From: Microlunatus soli
GTDB taxonomy: Bacteria; Actinomycetota; Actinomycetes; Propionibacteriales; Propionibacteriaceae
Reading direction: 5' to 3'
DNA length: 64,000 nucleotides
Assembly: GCF_900105385.1 (NCBI RefSeq)
Contig: NZ_LT629772.1
Span: 1,488,001 to 1,552,000, forward strand
The position numbers and the translations under genes were made by a program. Below are positions 44,459 through 53,666 of this stretch, piece by piece. Position 1 is the stretch's first letter, and every line of letters begins with the position of its first letter. Below the pieces are notes generated by a model. That model was not told where the DNA came from. It ran no database searches and saw nothing but the letters and a program-made list of their open reading frames with translations.

Positions 44459-45370
44459 TCAGAGCTGGGCCGGCAGTTCGAAGGCTGCGAGCACCCGCGG
44501 GTCGGCGAAGACCACGTTGGCGGCGATCAGACCATCGACGACCGACAGCACCTGCAGCGTGTGCGGCAGGTGTCGACCCTTGTCGTCGGCGGCGTAGGCG
44601 GCGAACGCCGGCTGGCCGTTGGCCGTCAGCGGCAGCACCCGCCAGTCCCGGCCGCGCATCGCGAAGACGCGTTCCATGAAGCGCCGGTAGTCGCCGCGGC
44701 CGCGATACCAGAGCGGGACCGGCGGCATCTCCAGCACCGCTTCTTCGGCCAGCAGCCGCACCAGGCCGTCGACGTCGGCGGCCTCGAAGGCCGTCAGGTA
44801 GGCGCGGACGGTCGCGTCGGTGTCGGCGTCGTCGGACTCGGCGATCCGGTAGGGGTCGGGACGTTCGGCCAGCGTCGCGCGGGCCCGTTGCAGGGCGCTG
44901 TTCACCGCTGCAACGGTGGTCTGGAGTTGCTCTGCGACCTCTGCGGCTGTGAAGTCCAGGACGTCGCGCAAGATCAACACGGCTCGCTGTCGCGCCGGCA
45001 GTGTCTGCAGTGCCGCCACGACGGCCAGCCGCAGATCGGCCCGTGCTGCGGCGTCGAAGCGGCCGTCGGGAAACGGTTGCAGCCAAGGGATGTCGAGTGC
45101 CGGGGTGAGCGGTGCGCCGGGGTCGTCGCTGGGTGCGCCGAGACCGGACGGCAACGGCCGCCGCGCACGTCCGTGCAAGGCGGTCAGACAGGCGTTGGTG
45201 GCGATCCGAAAGAGCCAGGTCCGCACCGAAGCACGGGCGCTGTCGTAGCGATCACGTGCCCGCCAGGCTCGCAACAACGTCTCCTGGGCGAGGTCCTCGG
45301 CATCCTGGATGGTTCCCATCATCCGGTAGCAGTGCGCGACCAGCTCATCGCGGTACGGCTCGACGTTCAC
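44459..45370 (-). CDS. ECF sigma factor with C-terminal SnoaL-like domain
   Basis: A 303-residue extracytoplasmic-function sigma factor. Region 2 is DELVAHCYRMMGTIQDAEDL with AQETLLRAWRARDRYD, and region 4 is LQTLPARQRAVLILRDVLDF with AEVAEQLQTTVAAVNSALQ. Residues about 180-300 form a SnoaL/NTF2-like domain (TVRAYLTAFEAADVDGLVRL and so on). This group has no separate anti-sigma gene and the C-terminal domain is thought to control activity. It starts with GTG. It is followed by the DHFR-like gene, a likely target. Confidence 0.92.
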   Translation of the reverse strand: MNVEPYRDELVAHCYRMMGTIQDAEDLAQETLLRAWRARDRYDSARASVRTWLFRIATNACLTALHGRARRPLPSGLGAPSDDPGAPLTPALDIPWLQPFPDGRFDAAARADLRLAVVAALQTLPARQRAVLILRDVLDFTAAEVAEQLQTTVAAVNSALQRARATLAERPDPYRIAESDDADTDATVRAYLTAFEAADVDGLVRLLAEEAVLEMPPVPLWYRGRGDYRRFMERVFAMRGRDWRVLPLTANGQPAFAAYAADDKGRHLPHTLQVLSVVDGLIAANVVFADPRVLAAFELPAQL

Positions 45371-45411
45371 ACCCTCATCGTGCCCTATCGCAGACCGGGC
45401 GCGGGATACTC

Positions 45412-47358
45412 CTATGCGGTCAGGAACTCACGGCTGGGCAGCGGCCGATTCACGATCCGGGTGTCACCGATGTTTCCGTGGAAGACGATGTCGATGGCGC
45501 CGTCGTACTCGTGGCCGCCGAGCAGCCACGGCAGCCCCAGCGAGCTGAGGCCGATCGATGTCCGGTTCGGGTTGTCGACGACCGGGGCACCGTCGACGTA
45601 GAGCTTGGTGCGTCGACCGTCGTTGACCACGGCCAGATGCCACCAACGCCGCTCGACCAGGCCATGACCCCAGTTGGTTGTCGGGTAACTGTTGTTCAGC
45701 GGGTAGTGGTTGAACTGCGGTTCGCGACCGTTGTTGGTGATCGCGAGCTGGAGCACGGGCTCGCCCGGATCGGTGTTCTCGCCGTGCTTGCCGGCGGCTT
45801 CGGCCGACCCACGCCGGGAGAGGATCGATGCCCAGCCGTTCTTGCCGGCGTCCCAGTCCAGTGGCAACATCACAAAGGTCTCGATGGTGTAGCCGCGGTC
45901 GAAGGTGGCGTCGTTCAGGGGCGCCGCGTCGCCGGTCGTCAGGTACGCGCCGTGCAACGGGTCGCGACCACCGACGAAGGTCAGGCTGGCGTGGCCGGGT
46001 TGATCCCGATGGTGATCAGCTGACCAGGTCAGCGCGTCGGACGCTGTCCCTGCAACTGCTGTCACCGTCAGATCGTTGCCGCGTCCGGACAGATCACGGA
46101 TTGTGTGTCCTGCCGGGAGTGACGTGCCCGGTGCGCCTTGGTTGTCGAATCGCCAGTAGGCCTGGGTGCCCGGCACCAACTGTTTGGCTGCCGGTCGGGC
46201 CGGTCGGACCGGGACCGGGGCGAATCCGGAGAATCGCCGATCGAAGTCGATCATGATCGAGAAGTCGTCGACCGGGCCGGTGACGCGGGAATGTTCGGCG
46301 GCCAGCTCACTGCGGTCTCCCGGGTCCTCGGCAAGGATCCAGGGGTTGATCGTCTCGACGTCGATCGTGTTACGTGCCAGGTCGAAGTGGTAGAGCCGGA
46401 GCATCGCGCCGCCGCCGAAGTAGCGGATCTGGTAGTTGGTGATGTGCAGGTGGACGTCGTTGCCGGCAGCGTTCTGCTTGGTCGTCCGGCCCGGCGGCCA
46501 GTAGTGACCGTTGATGGTCAGGAAGATCTGATCGTTGTCGTTGATCAGCGAGCCCCACATCCGTCTGCCGTTGTCGGCGAGTACGGCGTTGTCCTCCGGA
46601 TCCCCTGACTCGTAGGGGAAGACGTTGTCGTCATAGGTCGAGGCGACGATGTCGTGCGAGGTGACGATCACCGGCAGCTTCGGATGGTCCTTGATGATCT
46701 TGTTCGCCCAGGCGTAGCCGGCGTCGGTGGTTCGCCAATCCAGCGCCAGCAGCAGCCAGGAGCGGCCCGCCGCCTGGAAGATGTGCGCGGTGTTGTAGCC
46801 GGCTGTGTCGGCCCCGGCGAACGTGGGTGACCGCTTGAACCGCCGCGGACCCATCGTCTGCAGATAAGGCGTCTCACCCCGGCTGTCGTCACCGGTCACA
46901 TCGTGATTGCCGGCCAGCACGCTGTAGCCGACCCGCCGTGCGTCCAGCATTCTGAACGCCTTGTCGACCTCGTCGAAGGACGATGGGTCGGCGTCCTGGG
47001 TCAGGTCGCCCAGATGCGCCATGAACACGATGTTGTTGTCGGGCGTTCCACTGTTGTCGATGATGTAGCGGAACGATTCCTCCTGCGGTTTCCGGTCGAT
47101 GCTGTCCTGGCTGCCCCAGTAGAGGAACTGGGTGTCCGGCATCACCGCCAGCGTGAACTGCTCCGCCGTCGCATCCGGCCGCCAGCTGCCGGTTCCGGCC
47201 GACCGTTCGTTGTCATCGGCCAGCGCGGGCGTTCGGCCGATCGCGGCCTCGCCGACGACGGCGGCCGTGCCGGTCGCCGCCAGGGCCGCGCCACGGAGGA
47301 ACCCGCGGCGGCTGTGCCCGGAGGGTTGTGCAGACGACGTGTCAGCGTGGCTGGTCAT
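45412..47358 (-). CDS. Tat-exported metallophosphoesterase with LamG-like domain
   Basis: A 648-residue secreted enzyme. The Tat signal SRRGFLRGAALAATGTAAVV begins at residue 16. The calcineurin-like domain (about 65-370) has MPDTQ (73-77, with Gln in place of the usual His), LGD (116-118), GNHD (150-153), SHD and NGHYWPPG. A LamG/concanavalin-like beta-sandwich follows at about 410-640 (QAYWRFDNQGAPGTSLP and GYTIETFVMLPLDWDAGK). It probably cleaves a phosphoester outside the cell and binds a carbohydrate; the substrate is unknown. Only 41 bases separate its stop from the sigma gene start. Confidence 0.88.
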   Translation of the reverse strand: MTSHADTSSAQPSGHSRRGFLRGAALAATGTAAVVGEAAIGRTPALADDNERSAGTGSWRPDATAEQFTLAVMPDTQFLYWGSQDSIDRKPQEESFRYIIDNSGTPDNNIVFMAHLGDLTQDADPSSFDEVDKAFRMLDARRVGYSVLAGNHDVTGDDSRGETPYLQTMGPRRFKRSPTFAGADTAGYNTAHIFQAAGRSWLLLALDWRTTDAGYAWANKIIKDHPKLPVIVTSHDIVASTYDDNVFPYESGDPEDNAVLADNGRRMWGSLINDNDQIFLTINGHYWPPGRTTKQNAAGNDVHLHITNYQIRYFGGGAMLRLYHFDLARNTIDVETINPWILAEDPGDRSELAAEHSRVTGPVDDFSIMIDFDRRFSGFAPVPVRPARPAAKQLVPGTQAYWRFDNQGAPGTSLPAGHTIRDLSGRGNDLTVTAVAGTASDALTWSADHHRDQPGHASLTFVGGRDPLHGAYLTTGDAAPLNDATFDRGYTIETFVMLPLDWDAGKNGWASILSRRGSAEAAGKHGENTDPGEPVLQLAITNNGREPQFNHYPLNNSYPTTNWGHGLVERRWWHLAVVNDGRRTKLYVDGAPVVDNPNRTSIGLSSLGLPWLLGGHEYDGAIDIVFHGNIGDTRIVNRPLPSREFLTA

Positions 47359-47510
47359 GGGCCTCTTCTCGAGCTCGCCGGGGTGCCCTCAGCATCGGGC
47401 AGCGCTGACGGTAGCCAGCCACGATGTACGGATCGACGGTGAGTTGATGACATTCGATGATCAAGAAGCTGACCGGAAGCTGACGACCGGGGCGCCGGCA
47501 CCGACCATGA

Positions 47511-48539
47511 TCAACGAATGCCGAAGATCCGGACGAACATCGGCGTATCCAGCCAGGTGTGCGGCGCGAGCGCATGGTAGGCCCAGACGTGGGTCCAGGC
47601 GTTGGCACTGCGGATGGTGATGAAGGCCTTGAACATGCCGGGTCCGGTGTAGAAGAGGAACACGAACAGCACAGACAACAGCGCGTCGACCGGTGAGTGG
47701 AAGGTCGTCCAGCCGTCCAGTACGTGCAGCGCGGCGTAGCTGAGGCCGCCGAGGACGACAGTAGCCGGCACCGAGCCGGTCAGCTTGAGGTAGCGCGGGA
47801 CCAGGATGCACGCGATGAAGACCATCGTCGGCAGTACCGTCCCGGCGAAGGACAGCACGAAGGTGACCGGTGCGCCGATCAATAGCTGGCGTCCGGTCAG
47901 TTCGAAGATCTGGGGGTGCAGCGCCAGTTGGACCAATGATTCGATGATCAACACCACCGCGACAAGCAACAGATCGGCGCGGCGGTCGACCGAACGCAGA
48001 TTGAGTTGTTCGGCGGTGTAACGGCGCCGGAAGAAGATCAACGGCAACACGGCGTAGCCGATCAGGTTGTAGCCGGCCCAGAGCAGCGCCTCGGCCGGGA
48101 CCACCGGCTGGCCGGTTCGGATCACCATTCCGTCCAGATGGAAGCCGAAGGCGTGGAACCCGAGCCCGCGGCCGAGCAGGAAGCCGCCGATCATCACCAG
48201 CGCTCCGTAGCCGAGCAGCAGCGCGGTCTCACGGCCGGCGATCGCACGATTCGGCACCCGGGCCGCGATGTCGGGGACCTTGCGGCGGCGGGTCAACAGC
48301 CCCACCACGACCATCAGGGCGACGACCTCGACGTACATCGCGTCGGTCTGCAGGATCACTCCGACCGTCGGCGGCGTCGCCAGCGAGGATGCGCGGAACG
48401 GCAGGTGCCCGCCGCCGATCAGGATCAGGACGCCGTTGACGATCAAGCCGCCCAGCAGAGTCAGCCAGATGCTGCTGGATGACAACCGACGCCACGGACC
48501 GGCCACACGAGATCGCCGCGGCAGCAGAACGGAAGACAT
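47511..48539 (-). CDS. multi-helix membrane protein, CPBP-like
   Basis: A 342-residue protein with about eight hydrophobic segments. The C-terminal third contains VPATVVLGGLSYAALHVLDG and NAWTHVWAYHALAPHTW, where the paired His-containing helices resemble CPBP-family intramembrane proteases. The upstream Glu-Glu motif of that family is not obvious, so catalysis is uncertain. ATG at 48539 is preferred to an upstream start at 48626; a palindrome sits nine bases before it. No partner gene is evident. Confidence 0.6.
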   Translation of the reverse strand: MSSVLLPRRSRVAGPWRRLSSSSIWLTLLGGLIVNGVLILIGGGHLPFRASSLATPPTVGVILQTDAMYVEVVALMVVVGLLTRRRKVPDIAARVPNRAIAGRETALLLGYGALVMIGGFLLGRGLGFHAFGFHLDGMVIRTGQPVVPAEALLWAGYNLIGYAVLPLIFFRRRYTAEQLNLRSVDRRADLLLVAVVLIIESLVQLALHPQIFELTGRQLLIGAPVTFVLSFAGTVLPTMVFIACILVPRYLKLTGSVPATVVLGGLSYAALHVLDGWTTFHSPVDALLSVLFVFLFYTGPGMFKAFITIRSANAWTHVWAYHALAPHTWLDTPMFVRIFGIR

Positions 48540-48547
48540 TCCAACAC

Positions 48548-48561
48548 CATACGCTCGTATG
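48548..48561. promoter_or_regulatory. palindrome before the CPBP-like gene
   Basis: CATACGCTCGTATG has six-base perfect arms around CT. At nine bases upstream of the start codon it could be an operator for an unidentified regulator. Confidence 0.4.
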
Positions 48562-48622
48562 GGTCCACTCCTGAGGCGCCGTCCGCCCGCAACTGATGGC
48601 GGGCAGCGATTCCGACGAACGG

Positions 48623-48835
48623 TCATCGACCCGCAACGCCCGCATTCCTTGATCGGCTGCCTGATCGGTCACCGGTACCGGGGCGCGACCCGCGGCGCCC
48701 GACAGCCCGTTGCAATCGACCCCACCGGGTCGTCCTCGAAGGTCCAACGATCGCGACCGCCATGATCAGTCCGAAGCTCACGAGCCGCGCCAGCAGCCGG
48801 CGCACCACCCTCTCAACATGTTCGTCATGATCCAT
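48623..48835 (-). CDS. possible small membrane protein
   Basis: A 70-residue frame starting ATG 48835, MDHDEHVERVVRRLLARLVS, followed by a single hydrophobic stretch FGLIMAVAIVG and then an Arg- and Gly-rich tail of poor character. The first 35 residues look like a genuine small membrane protein; the rest may not be translated as written. The gene-free space 48562-48905 otherwise holds only the promoters of the flanking divergent genes. Confidence 0.3.
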   Translation of the reverse strand: MDHDEHVERVVRRLLARLVSFGLIMAVAIVGPSRTTRWGRLQRAVGRRGSRPGTGDRSGSRSRNAGVAGR

Positions 48836-48905
48836 CGGATGGTACGCGGAACATCATTCCACGTCAGCGCTCAGGAATGGCCACCAGGACCTACGGCTCC
48901 TTGAC

Positions 48906-49916
48906 ATGGAACATGACTTCAAGTTGGCTGGGCGGATGGCGACCCGGCTGCCGACCGACGATGATCGACACGTCCCGTCTGGCCGGCTCGTCCTCGGGGC
49001 GGCTCAGTTCGGCCAGCCCTACGGCAATGGCCCCGATCGGTCGGCGCCGTCGGATCGTGCCGTCGGCGACATCCTCGATCGTGCGCTCCGGCATGGCGTC
49101 GAGGATCTCGACACCGCCCGCGCCTACGGCGACAGCGAAGCCGCGGTCGGCCGTGCCGTCCGAGATCGCCCCGGGATCCGGATCGTGACCAAGATCGAAC
49201 CGCTTCCGGCCGAGATCAACTTCGGGTCCTCGCGTGCTGTGGCCGCAGCGGTCCGAGCCAGCGCGGACACGTCGCTGGCGGCACTGGGCACCGGACGGGT
49301 GGACACCGTGCTGTTGCATCGCGCCCGGGACGCGGTGTGCGCCCACGGTGCGGCAGTCGACGAGCTTCGCGCCCTGGTCGGCGCTGGGATGGCGAGCCGA
49401 TGGGGTGTCTCGCTGTCCACACCGACCGAACTCGCCGCCGTCCACCGGTTGCCGGACCTCGGCTACGTCCAACTCCCCTTCAATCTCCTCGACCGGCGGT
49501 GGAAGGCGGCGCCGACCGCGTCGCTGCTGGCCGGCACCGACGTGCACGTCACCGTCCGTTCGGCTCTGTTGCAGGGCCTTCTGGTCGGCAGCGATCCGGC
49601 GCGGTGGCCGACAGCACCCGGAGTCGACCCGGCGGCGATCATCGCCGAACTGCATCGGCTGGCGTCCGAACTGGGGCGCACCGATCCGCTGGAGCTGGCG
49701 ATCGGCTACGTCCTCGGCCACGACTGGGTCGACGCGGTCGTCCTCGGCCTCCGCAGGCCGGACCAGCTGACCGCGCTCCTCGACGCTGTCGCCGCCCCGC
49801 CCCTCGATGAAGATCAGATCCGGTATGTCGAGCACTGCATCCCAGCCGGACCCGATGACCTGATCGACCCGTCCCGCTGGCGTTTCCGACGCCGCCCAAC
49901 GAAAGGCACTCGATGA
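48906..49916 (+). CDS. aldo/keto reductase (sugar-cluster type)
   Basis: A 336-residue TIM-barrel reductase. The N-terminus is RLVLGAAQFGQPYG, and the tetrad Asp69, Tyr74 (LDTARAYGDS), Lys96 (VTKIEPL) and His138 (VLLHRARD) is present. The compact form with LGAAQFGQPYG is typical of reductases in polysaccharide and nonulosonic-acid gene clusters. It is coupled to the following SDR gene by an ATGA overlap, so the two act on one pathway. The substrate is unknown. Confidence 0.87.
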   Translation: MEHDFKLAGRMATRLPTDDDRHVPSGRLVLGAAQFGQPYGNGPDRSAPSDRAVGDILDRALRHGVEDLDTARAYGDSEAAVGRAVRDRPGIRIVTKIEPLPAEINFGSSRAVAAAVRASADTSLAALGTGRVDTVLLHRARDAVCAHGAAVDELRALVGAGMASRWGVSLSTPTELAAVHRLPDLGYVQLPFNLLDRRWKAAPTASLLAGTDVHVTVRSALLQGLLVGSDPARWPTAPGVDPAAIIAELHRLASELGRTDPLELAIGYVLGHDWVDAVVLGLRRPDQLTALLDAVAAPPLDEDQIRYVEHCIPAGPDDLIDPSRWRFRRRPTKGTR

Positions 49917-50716
49917 CCTCGGCACGTTCGGCCCCTGATCGCTTCGACCTGTCCGGCCGGGTGGCCTGGGTGGTCGGCGGGGCCGGTCTCCTCGGCGGTC
50001 AGGTCAGCACCGCACTGGCGGAGCACGGCGCGAACGTGATCATCGCCGACCGGGACCGGCAGCGAGCCGAGCAACTGGCCGAGCGGCTGCGGTCCGACGG
50101 GCTGACGGCATCGGCGACAACACTCGACGTCGCCGACCAGGCCGCCATCGAGGAGCAGGCCGGCGCCATCGGTCAGGAACATGGCGGACTCGACATCTGC
50201 GTCAATCTGGTCGCCACTCATACCGGCCAGGGCTACGACGAGATCACCACCGAGGCGCTGGAGACCGGCCTGCGTACCAATCTGATCGGCGCCTTCCATC
50301 TGGGGCGTGCCGCAGGTGAAGCCATGCGCGCATCAGGCGGCGGCCGGATCGTTCAGTTCGGCAGCATGTACGGCGTCGTCAGCCCGGACCCGGCGAACTA
50401 TCCCGAGGACATCCCGATCAACCCCGTCGACTACGGGATCGCCAAGGCCGGGATCCTGCAACTGGTGCGTTATCAGGCCGTACGACTCGGCCCCGACAAG
50501 ATCACCGTCAACGCCGTGATCCCCGGCCCGTTCCCGAATCCGGCCGGTCAGGGCGCCGCTGCCGACTTCGTCGATCGACTGGCCCGGCGGGTGCCCTTGG
50601 GGCGGGTCGGCAACGCCGAGGAGATCGCCGGTGCGGTGGTGTTCCTCTGCTCTCCCGCCGCGTCCTTCGTCACCGGGACCAGCGTTGTCGTCGACGGTGG
50701 GTGGACCGCCTGGTGA
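49913..50716 (+). CDS. short-chain dehydrogenase/reductase
   Basis: A 267-residue NAD(P)-dependent oxidoreductase. The nucleotide loop is VVGGAGLLGGQVS (residues 18-30), with the catalytic Ser in FGSMYG and Tyr-X3-Lys in VDYGIAKAG. The C-terminus ends GTSVVVDGGWTAW. The GGAGLLGG-type motif and long insert SPDPANYPEDIPINP resemble PtmA-type sugar-modification SDRs. ATG overlaps the upstream reductase stop. A role in making a modified surface sugar is inferred from the pair. Confidence 0.88.
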   Translation: MTSARSAPDRFDLSGRVAWVVGGAGLLGGQVSTALAEHGANVIIADRDRQRAEQLAERLRSDGLTASATTLDVADQAAIEEQAGAIGQEHGGLDICVNLVATHTGQGYDEITTEALETGLRTNLIGAFHLGRAAGEAMRASGGGRIVQFGSMYGVVSPDPANYPEDIPINPVDYGIAKAGILQLVRYQAVRLGPDKITVNAVIPGPFPNPAGQGAAADFVDRLARRVPLGRVGNAEEIAGAVVFLCSPAASFVTGTSVVVDGGWTAW

Positions 50717-50765
50717 CCGGGAACCGATCGTGCCTCGCGACCAGTAACCGGTCCGGCGGCCATGA

Positions 50766-51461
50766 TCAGATACGCCCTCCGCGGCTGATGACGTCGACCG
50801 TGGTCCTGAGGTCCACCTCGGGTGCCGGCGGCAGCGTTCGTCGTTCGGCCCCTGGCCGGGTGGCAAAGGACTCGATGAGGTAGCCGAGCAGCCGCTGCGA
50901 GCCGGCGTCGACCAGGGCAGGCGGGCCGGTGGCGACACCGGCGACGGACAGCAGGACGAGGACCAGATCGGCGACCGAGAAGTCAGGACGCAGCCGTCCC
51001 GCGTGCTGTGCCCGCTCGATGAGAACCGCGAATCCCTTTTCGGTGAAGGAGATGCGCTCGTCGGTCATGGCACCCGATGAGCCGGCCAGGATGAAGGCTT
51101 CGGCGAATCCGCGATCGGCGACCTGCATCCGACGGACCGACTCCAGCAGTCCGCAGAACGCGCGCCAGGGATCCGGATCGGCCACCGCGGCCTCCAGCAG
51201 GTCTCCGCAGTCTCGGAACTGCCGGGCGAAGACGGCGTCGACGAGCGCGGGCTTGGTCGGGAACCGGCGGAACAGCGTTGCCACGCCGACACCCGCGCGA
51301 CGTGCGATGGCCGCCATCGAGATGTCCAATCCACGTTCGGCGAAGGCTTCCGCCGCCGCGGCAACGATCCGGTCCCGATTGTTCCGGGCATCGATCCGCA
51401 GCTCGCCGGGGTCGTCGTGCTGATCGTGCTGCTGGGGCACCTGAGCCGATCGACTGCTCAT
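50766..51461 (-). CDS. TetR family transcriptional regulator
   Basis: A 231-residue repressor. The N-terminal helix-turn-helix is RDRIVAAAAEAFAERGLDIS with MAAIARRAGVGVATLFRRFP (residues about 27-66), followed by an alpha-helical ligand domain. It is divergent from the PanE-like gene; two dyads in the 177-base gap (51486-51520 and 51524-51541) are probable binding sites. ATG at 51461 is preferred; a GTG three codons upstream is possible. Confidence 0.92.
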   Translation of the reverse strand: MSSRSAQVPQQHDQHDDPGELRIDARNNRDRIVAAAAEAFAERGLDISMAAIARRAGVGVATLFRRFPTKPALVDAVFARQFRDCGDLLEAAVADPDPWRAFCGLLESVRRMQVADRGFAEAFILAGSSGAMTDERISFTEKGFAVLIERAQHAGRLRPDFSVADLVLVLLSVAGVATGPPALVDAGSQRLLGYLIESFATRPGAERRTLPPAPEVDLRTTVDVISRGGRI

Positions 51462-51485
51462 CACTCTCACTTCCGCCGTCGCCCT

Positions 51486-51541
51486 TCGATGGACGTGCCG
51501 CCGCGACTACCGTCCATCGAGAACTGGAACGAGCTTTCCAG
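51486..51541. promoter_or_regulatory. two dyads between the tetR and panE-like genes
   Basis: TCGATGGAC (51486-51494) is mirrored by GTCCATCGA (51512-51520), and CTGGAA / TTCCAG brackets CGAGCT at 51524-51541. The second has the size of a TetR operator. Confidence 0.6.
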
Positions 51542-51638
51542 ATGAGCCTACGCCGTCGGTCCACGGCGATCACGATCGAGAGGGAACACAGATGACAATC
51601 GGCGACGCGGCGACCGGACAAGCATCCGAGGTGGGGCG

Positions 51639-52634
51639 ATGAAGATCCTGATGTTCGGACGTGGCGTGATCTCGACGCTGTACGGCCGGGCATTGGAGGG
51701 CGCCGGCAACGACGTCACGTTCTACGTACGCCCCGGCAGATCGGTATCGCTCGGCACATCGGTGAGCCTGGATGTCAAAGACGGACGCGGCATCACCCGC
51801 CCCGGCACCATCACCGAGCAGTGGCCGGTCACTCTGGTCGAGGAGATCAGATCCGATCACGACTACGACCTGATCATCGTCAGCGTCAACCATGATCAAC
51901 TCGACGACGCCCTGCAGGTGCTCCGCGGCAAGGTCGGCGACGCCACCGTCCTGATGTTCAACAACGTCTGGGCCGAACCGACCGATGTGATCGCGGCACT
52001 GCCCGCCGACCACGTCGTGTGGGGATTCCCCGGTGGTGGCGGCGGATTCACCGAGGGGCGGCTGCGCGGCGCCTTCCTGCGGACCGTGTTCATGGGCGAC
52101 ATCGACGGGTCCTCGACGACGGCACGCCATCGGATGGTCCGCAACCTGTTCCGCCGGGCCGGCTTCACGATCGTGGCATCGCGCGACTTCCGCAGCTGGC
52201 TGTGGCTGCACTTCCTGATGGACGCCGCCCTCGCAGCCCGCGCCCTGAGCACCGGATCGTTCTCCACGGTCCTCAGATCAGCGTCCGAACTCGAGCAGGC
52301 CGCGGTGATCGCCCGCGAGATCGTTCCGGTCATGATCATCAGAGGCGGTCGGGTCGGGTTGGCCGGACACGCCGTCGCACGGCTGCCGCCGACGTTGATC
52401 GCCCGTGTCCTGAAGCAGATACTCGGTTCTCGCGGCATCCCCCGCTTCATCATGGAGCAGGTCGATCACAGCGCTCACGGTGGCCCGGCCGCCGTCGCTG
52501 CCTACGTCTCCGACGTGCTGGCCACCGCACGCCGCTACCAGGTGCCGGTGCCGCGCCTGGAGGAGACCGCAGCCGCCTTCCCGATCATCGACGACCGGGC
52601 CCGAGCCCTCGCCGACCCCGCAGCGTCGGCATGA
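51639..52634 (+). CDS. ketopantoate-reductase-like (ApbA/PanE family) protein
   Basis: A 331-residue NADPH-dependent reductase of the PanE superfamily. The N-terminus MKILMFGRGVISTLYGRALE is the Rossmann loop, with Arg replacing a Gly, and YDLIIVSVNHDQLDDALQVL and VVWGFPGGGGGF follow. The C-terminal helical domain (about 180-310) completes the fold. It may not be the pantothenate enzyme, since the TetR-linked context suggests an inducible reductase. ATG at 51639 has GTGGGG just before it. Confidence 0.82.
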   Translation: MKILMFGRGVISTLYGRALEGAGNDVTFYVRPGRSVSLGTSVSLDVKDGRGITRPGTITEQWPVTLVEEIRSDHDYDLIIVSVNHDQLDDALQVLRGKVGDATVLMFNNVWAEPTDVIAALPADHVVWGFPGGGGGFTEGRLRGAFLRTVFMGDIDGSSTTARHRMVRNLFRRAGFTIVASRDFRSWLWLHFLMDAALAARALSTGSFSTVLRSASELEQAAVIAREIVPVMIIRGGRVGLAGHAVARLPPTLIARVLKQILGSRGIPRFIMEQVDHSAHGGPAAVAAYVSDVLATARRYQVPVPRLEETAAAFPIIDDRARALADPAASA

Positions 52635-52856
52635 CGGTCGCCATCGGCGCGGACGACCGGCCCGGCACGCCCGCTGCAGCGTCGGTGATCACCGACCGTC
52701 CGGGATCGCCGCTGCCGCCCATCCCGATGGCGCGCGGAGGCGTTCCCGCTGGAACGCCCGGGCCGGGTTTGGCAGGATCGGACGCGGCCGGTACCGAGGC
52801 GCTGATCGACGGCTCCGGTTGCGGCGGCACACCCGTGGGAAGGATGAGTTGTCACG
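52635..52856. other. intergenic gap between panE-like and P-loop genes
   Basis: An open frame from ATG 52631 runs through it, but the translated sequence is Pro-, Ala- and Gly-rich without family character and enters the next gene out of frame. I regard it as spacer holding the promoter or leader of the P-loop gene. Confidence 0.4.
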
Positions 52857-53666
52857 ATGACGACCTGGGTCAACGTGCTGTGGATCGGTGGACGATCGGG
52901 GGCAGGAAAATCAACGGTCGCAAGGCTCCTGGCCAGACGCCACGGCCTGCGCTGGTACAGCTGCGACACCCGGACCTGGGCACACCGGGACCGCGCCATC
53001 GCGGCCGGAGACGAGGCAGCGATCGCCTGGGAACGGCTGACACCGGAGGAACGATCACAACTCTCGGCAACCGCGGCCATCGCGTTGGCGATCGACAGAT
53101 CGGCCATGGTGCTGGACGATGTCGCTGCCCTACCGGCTGAACCTGCGGTGATAGCCGAAGGGACCAACGTCGTCCCGTCCATGGTTCCCCCGCAGAGCAA
53201 GGCGATCTGGCTGATCGCGCAGCCGACGGTCCGCGCGGATCGGACCAGCGGCCGCGGCTGGGGTGCCGGCGGCGGAGAGGTCGACATGATCAAGGAACGC
53301 GAGCTCCGCGCCGAACTCGACCGTACGGGGGCGCTCACCATCGACACCACCGGCCACAGCACCGCCGAGCAGACAGCCGACCGGATCGAGGCGGTCGCCG
53401 AAGCCTGGTTGGCGAGCCGACCGAGGGCCGGCAGCGGAGGTGCGCGCCGGCGACTGATCCGTGAGGGCAACGCCGCGATCGTCGAGCAATACCGCGCCGG
53501 GATGGCTCGTTCCGGAAACACCGAAGGCGGAGGGCTTCTGCGAGCCTACGACTGCGAGTGTGGAGATGCCGGCTGCTCCGCCCTGGTCGAACGGCGTCTC
53601 GACTCGATCCCGGATCCGTTCACCTCGAGCGCGGCACCGATCCTTGCGCCGGGCCACCACGACTGA
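52857..53666 (+). CDS. P-loop kinase-like protein with C-terminal cysteine cluster
   Basis: A 269-residue nucleotide-binding protein. Walker A is GGRSGAGKST (11-20), followed by HGLRWYSCDTRTWAHRDRA, like a small-molecule or phosphoryl transferase of the Zeta-toxin/AAA_18 type. EGTNVVPSMV and VDMIKERELRAELD belong to the same domain. Residues about 233-240 hold the cluster CECGDAGC, a likely zinc site outside the kinase fold. The substrate is unknown. ATG at 52857 has AAGGATGAG upstream. Confidence 0.75.
   Translation: MTTWVNVLWIGGRSGAGKSTVARLLARRHGLRWYSCDTRTWAHRDRAIAAGDEAAIAWERLTPEERSQLSATAAIALAIDRSAMVLDDVAALPAEPAVIAEGTNVVPSMVPPQSKAIWLIAQPTVRADRTSGRGWGAGGGEVDMIKERELRAELDRTGALTIDTTGHSTAEQTADRIEAVAEAWLASRPRAGSGGARRRLIREGNAAIVEQYRAGMARSGNTEGGGLLRAYDCECGDAGCSALVERRLDSIPDPFTSSAAPILAPGHHD

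Noticed and set aside
47511-48539. Firm CPBP protease assignment
   Set aside because: The His-containing helices fit, but the Glu-Glu motif is not seen, so only a likeness is reported.
52631-53140. Frame starting in an ATGA overlap with the PanE-like gene
   Set aside because: The start looks attractive, but the product is low-complexity and runs out of frame through the P-loop gene.
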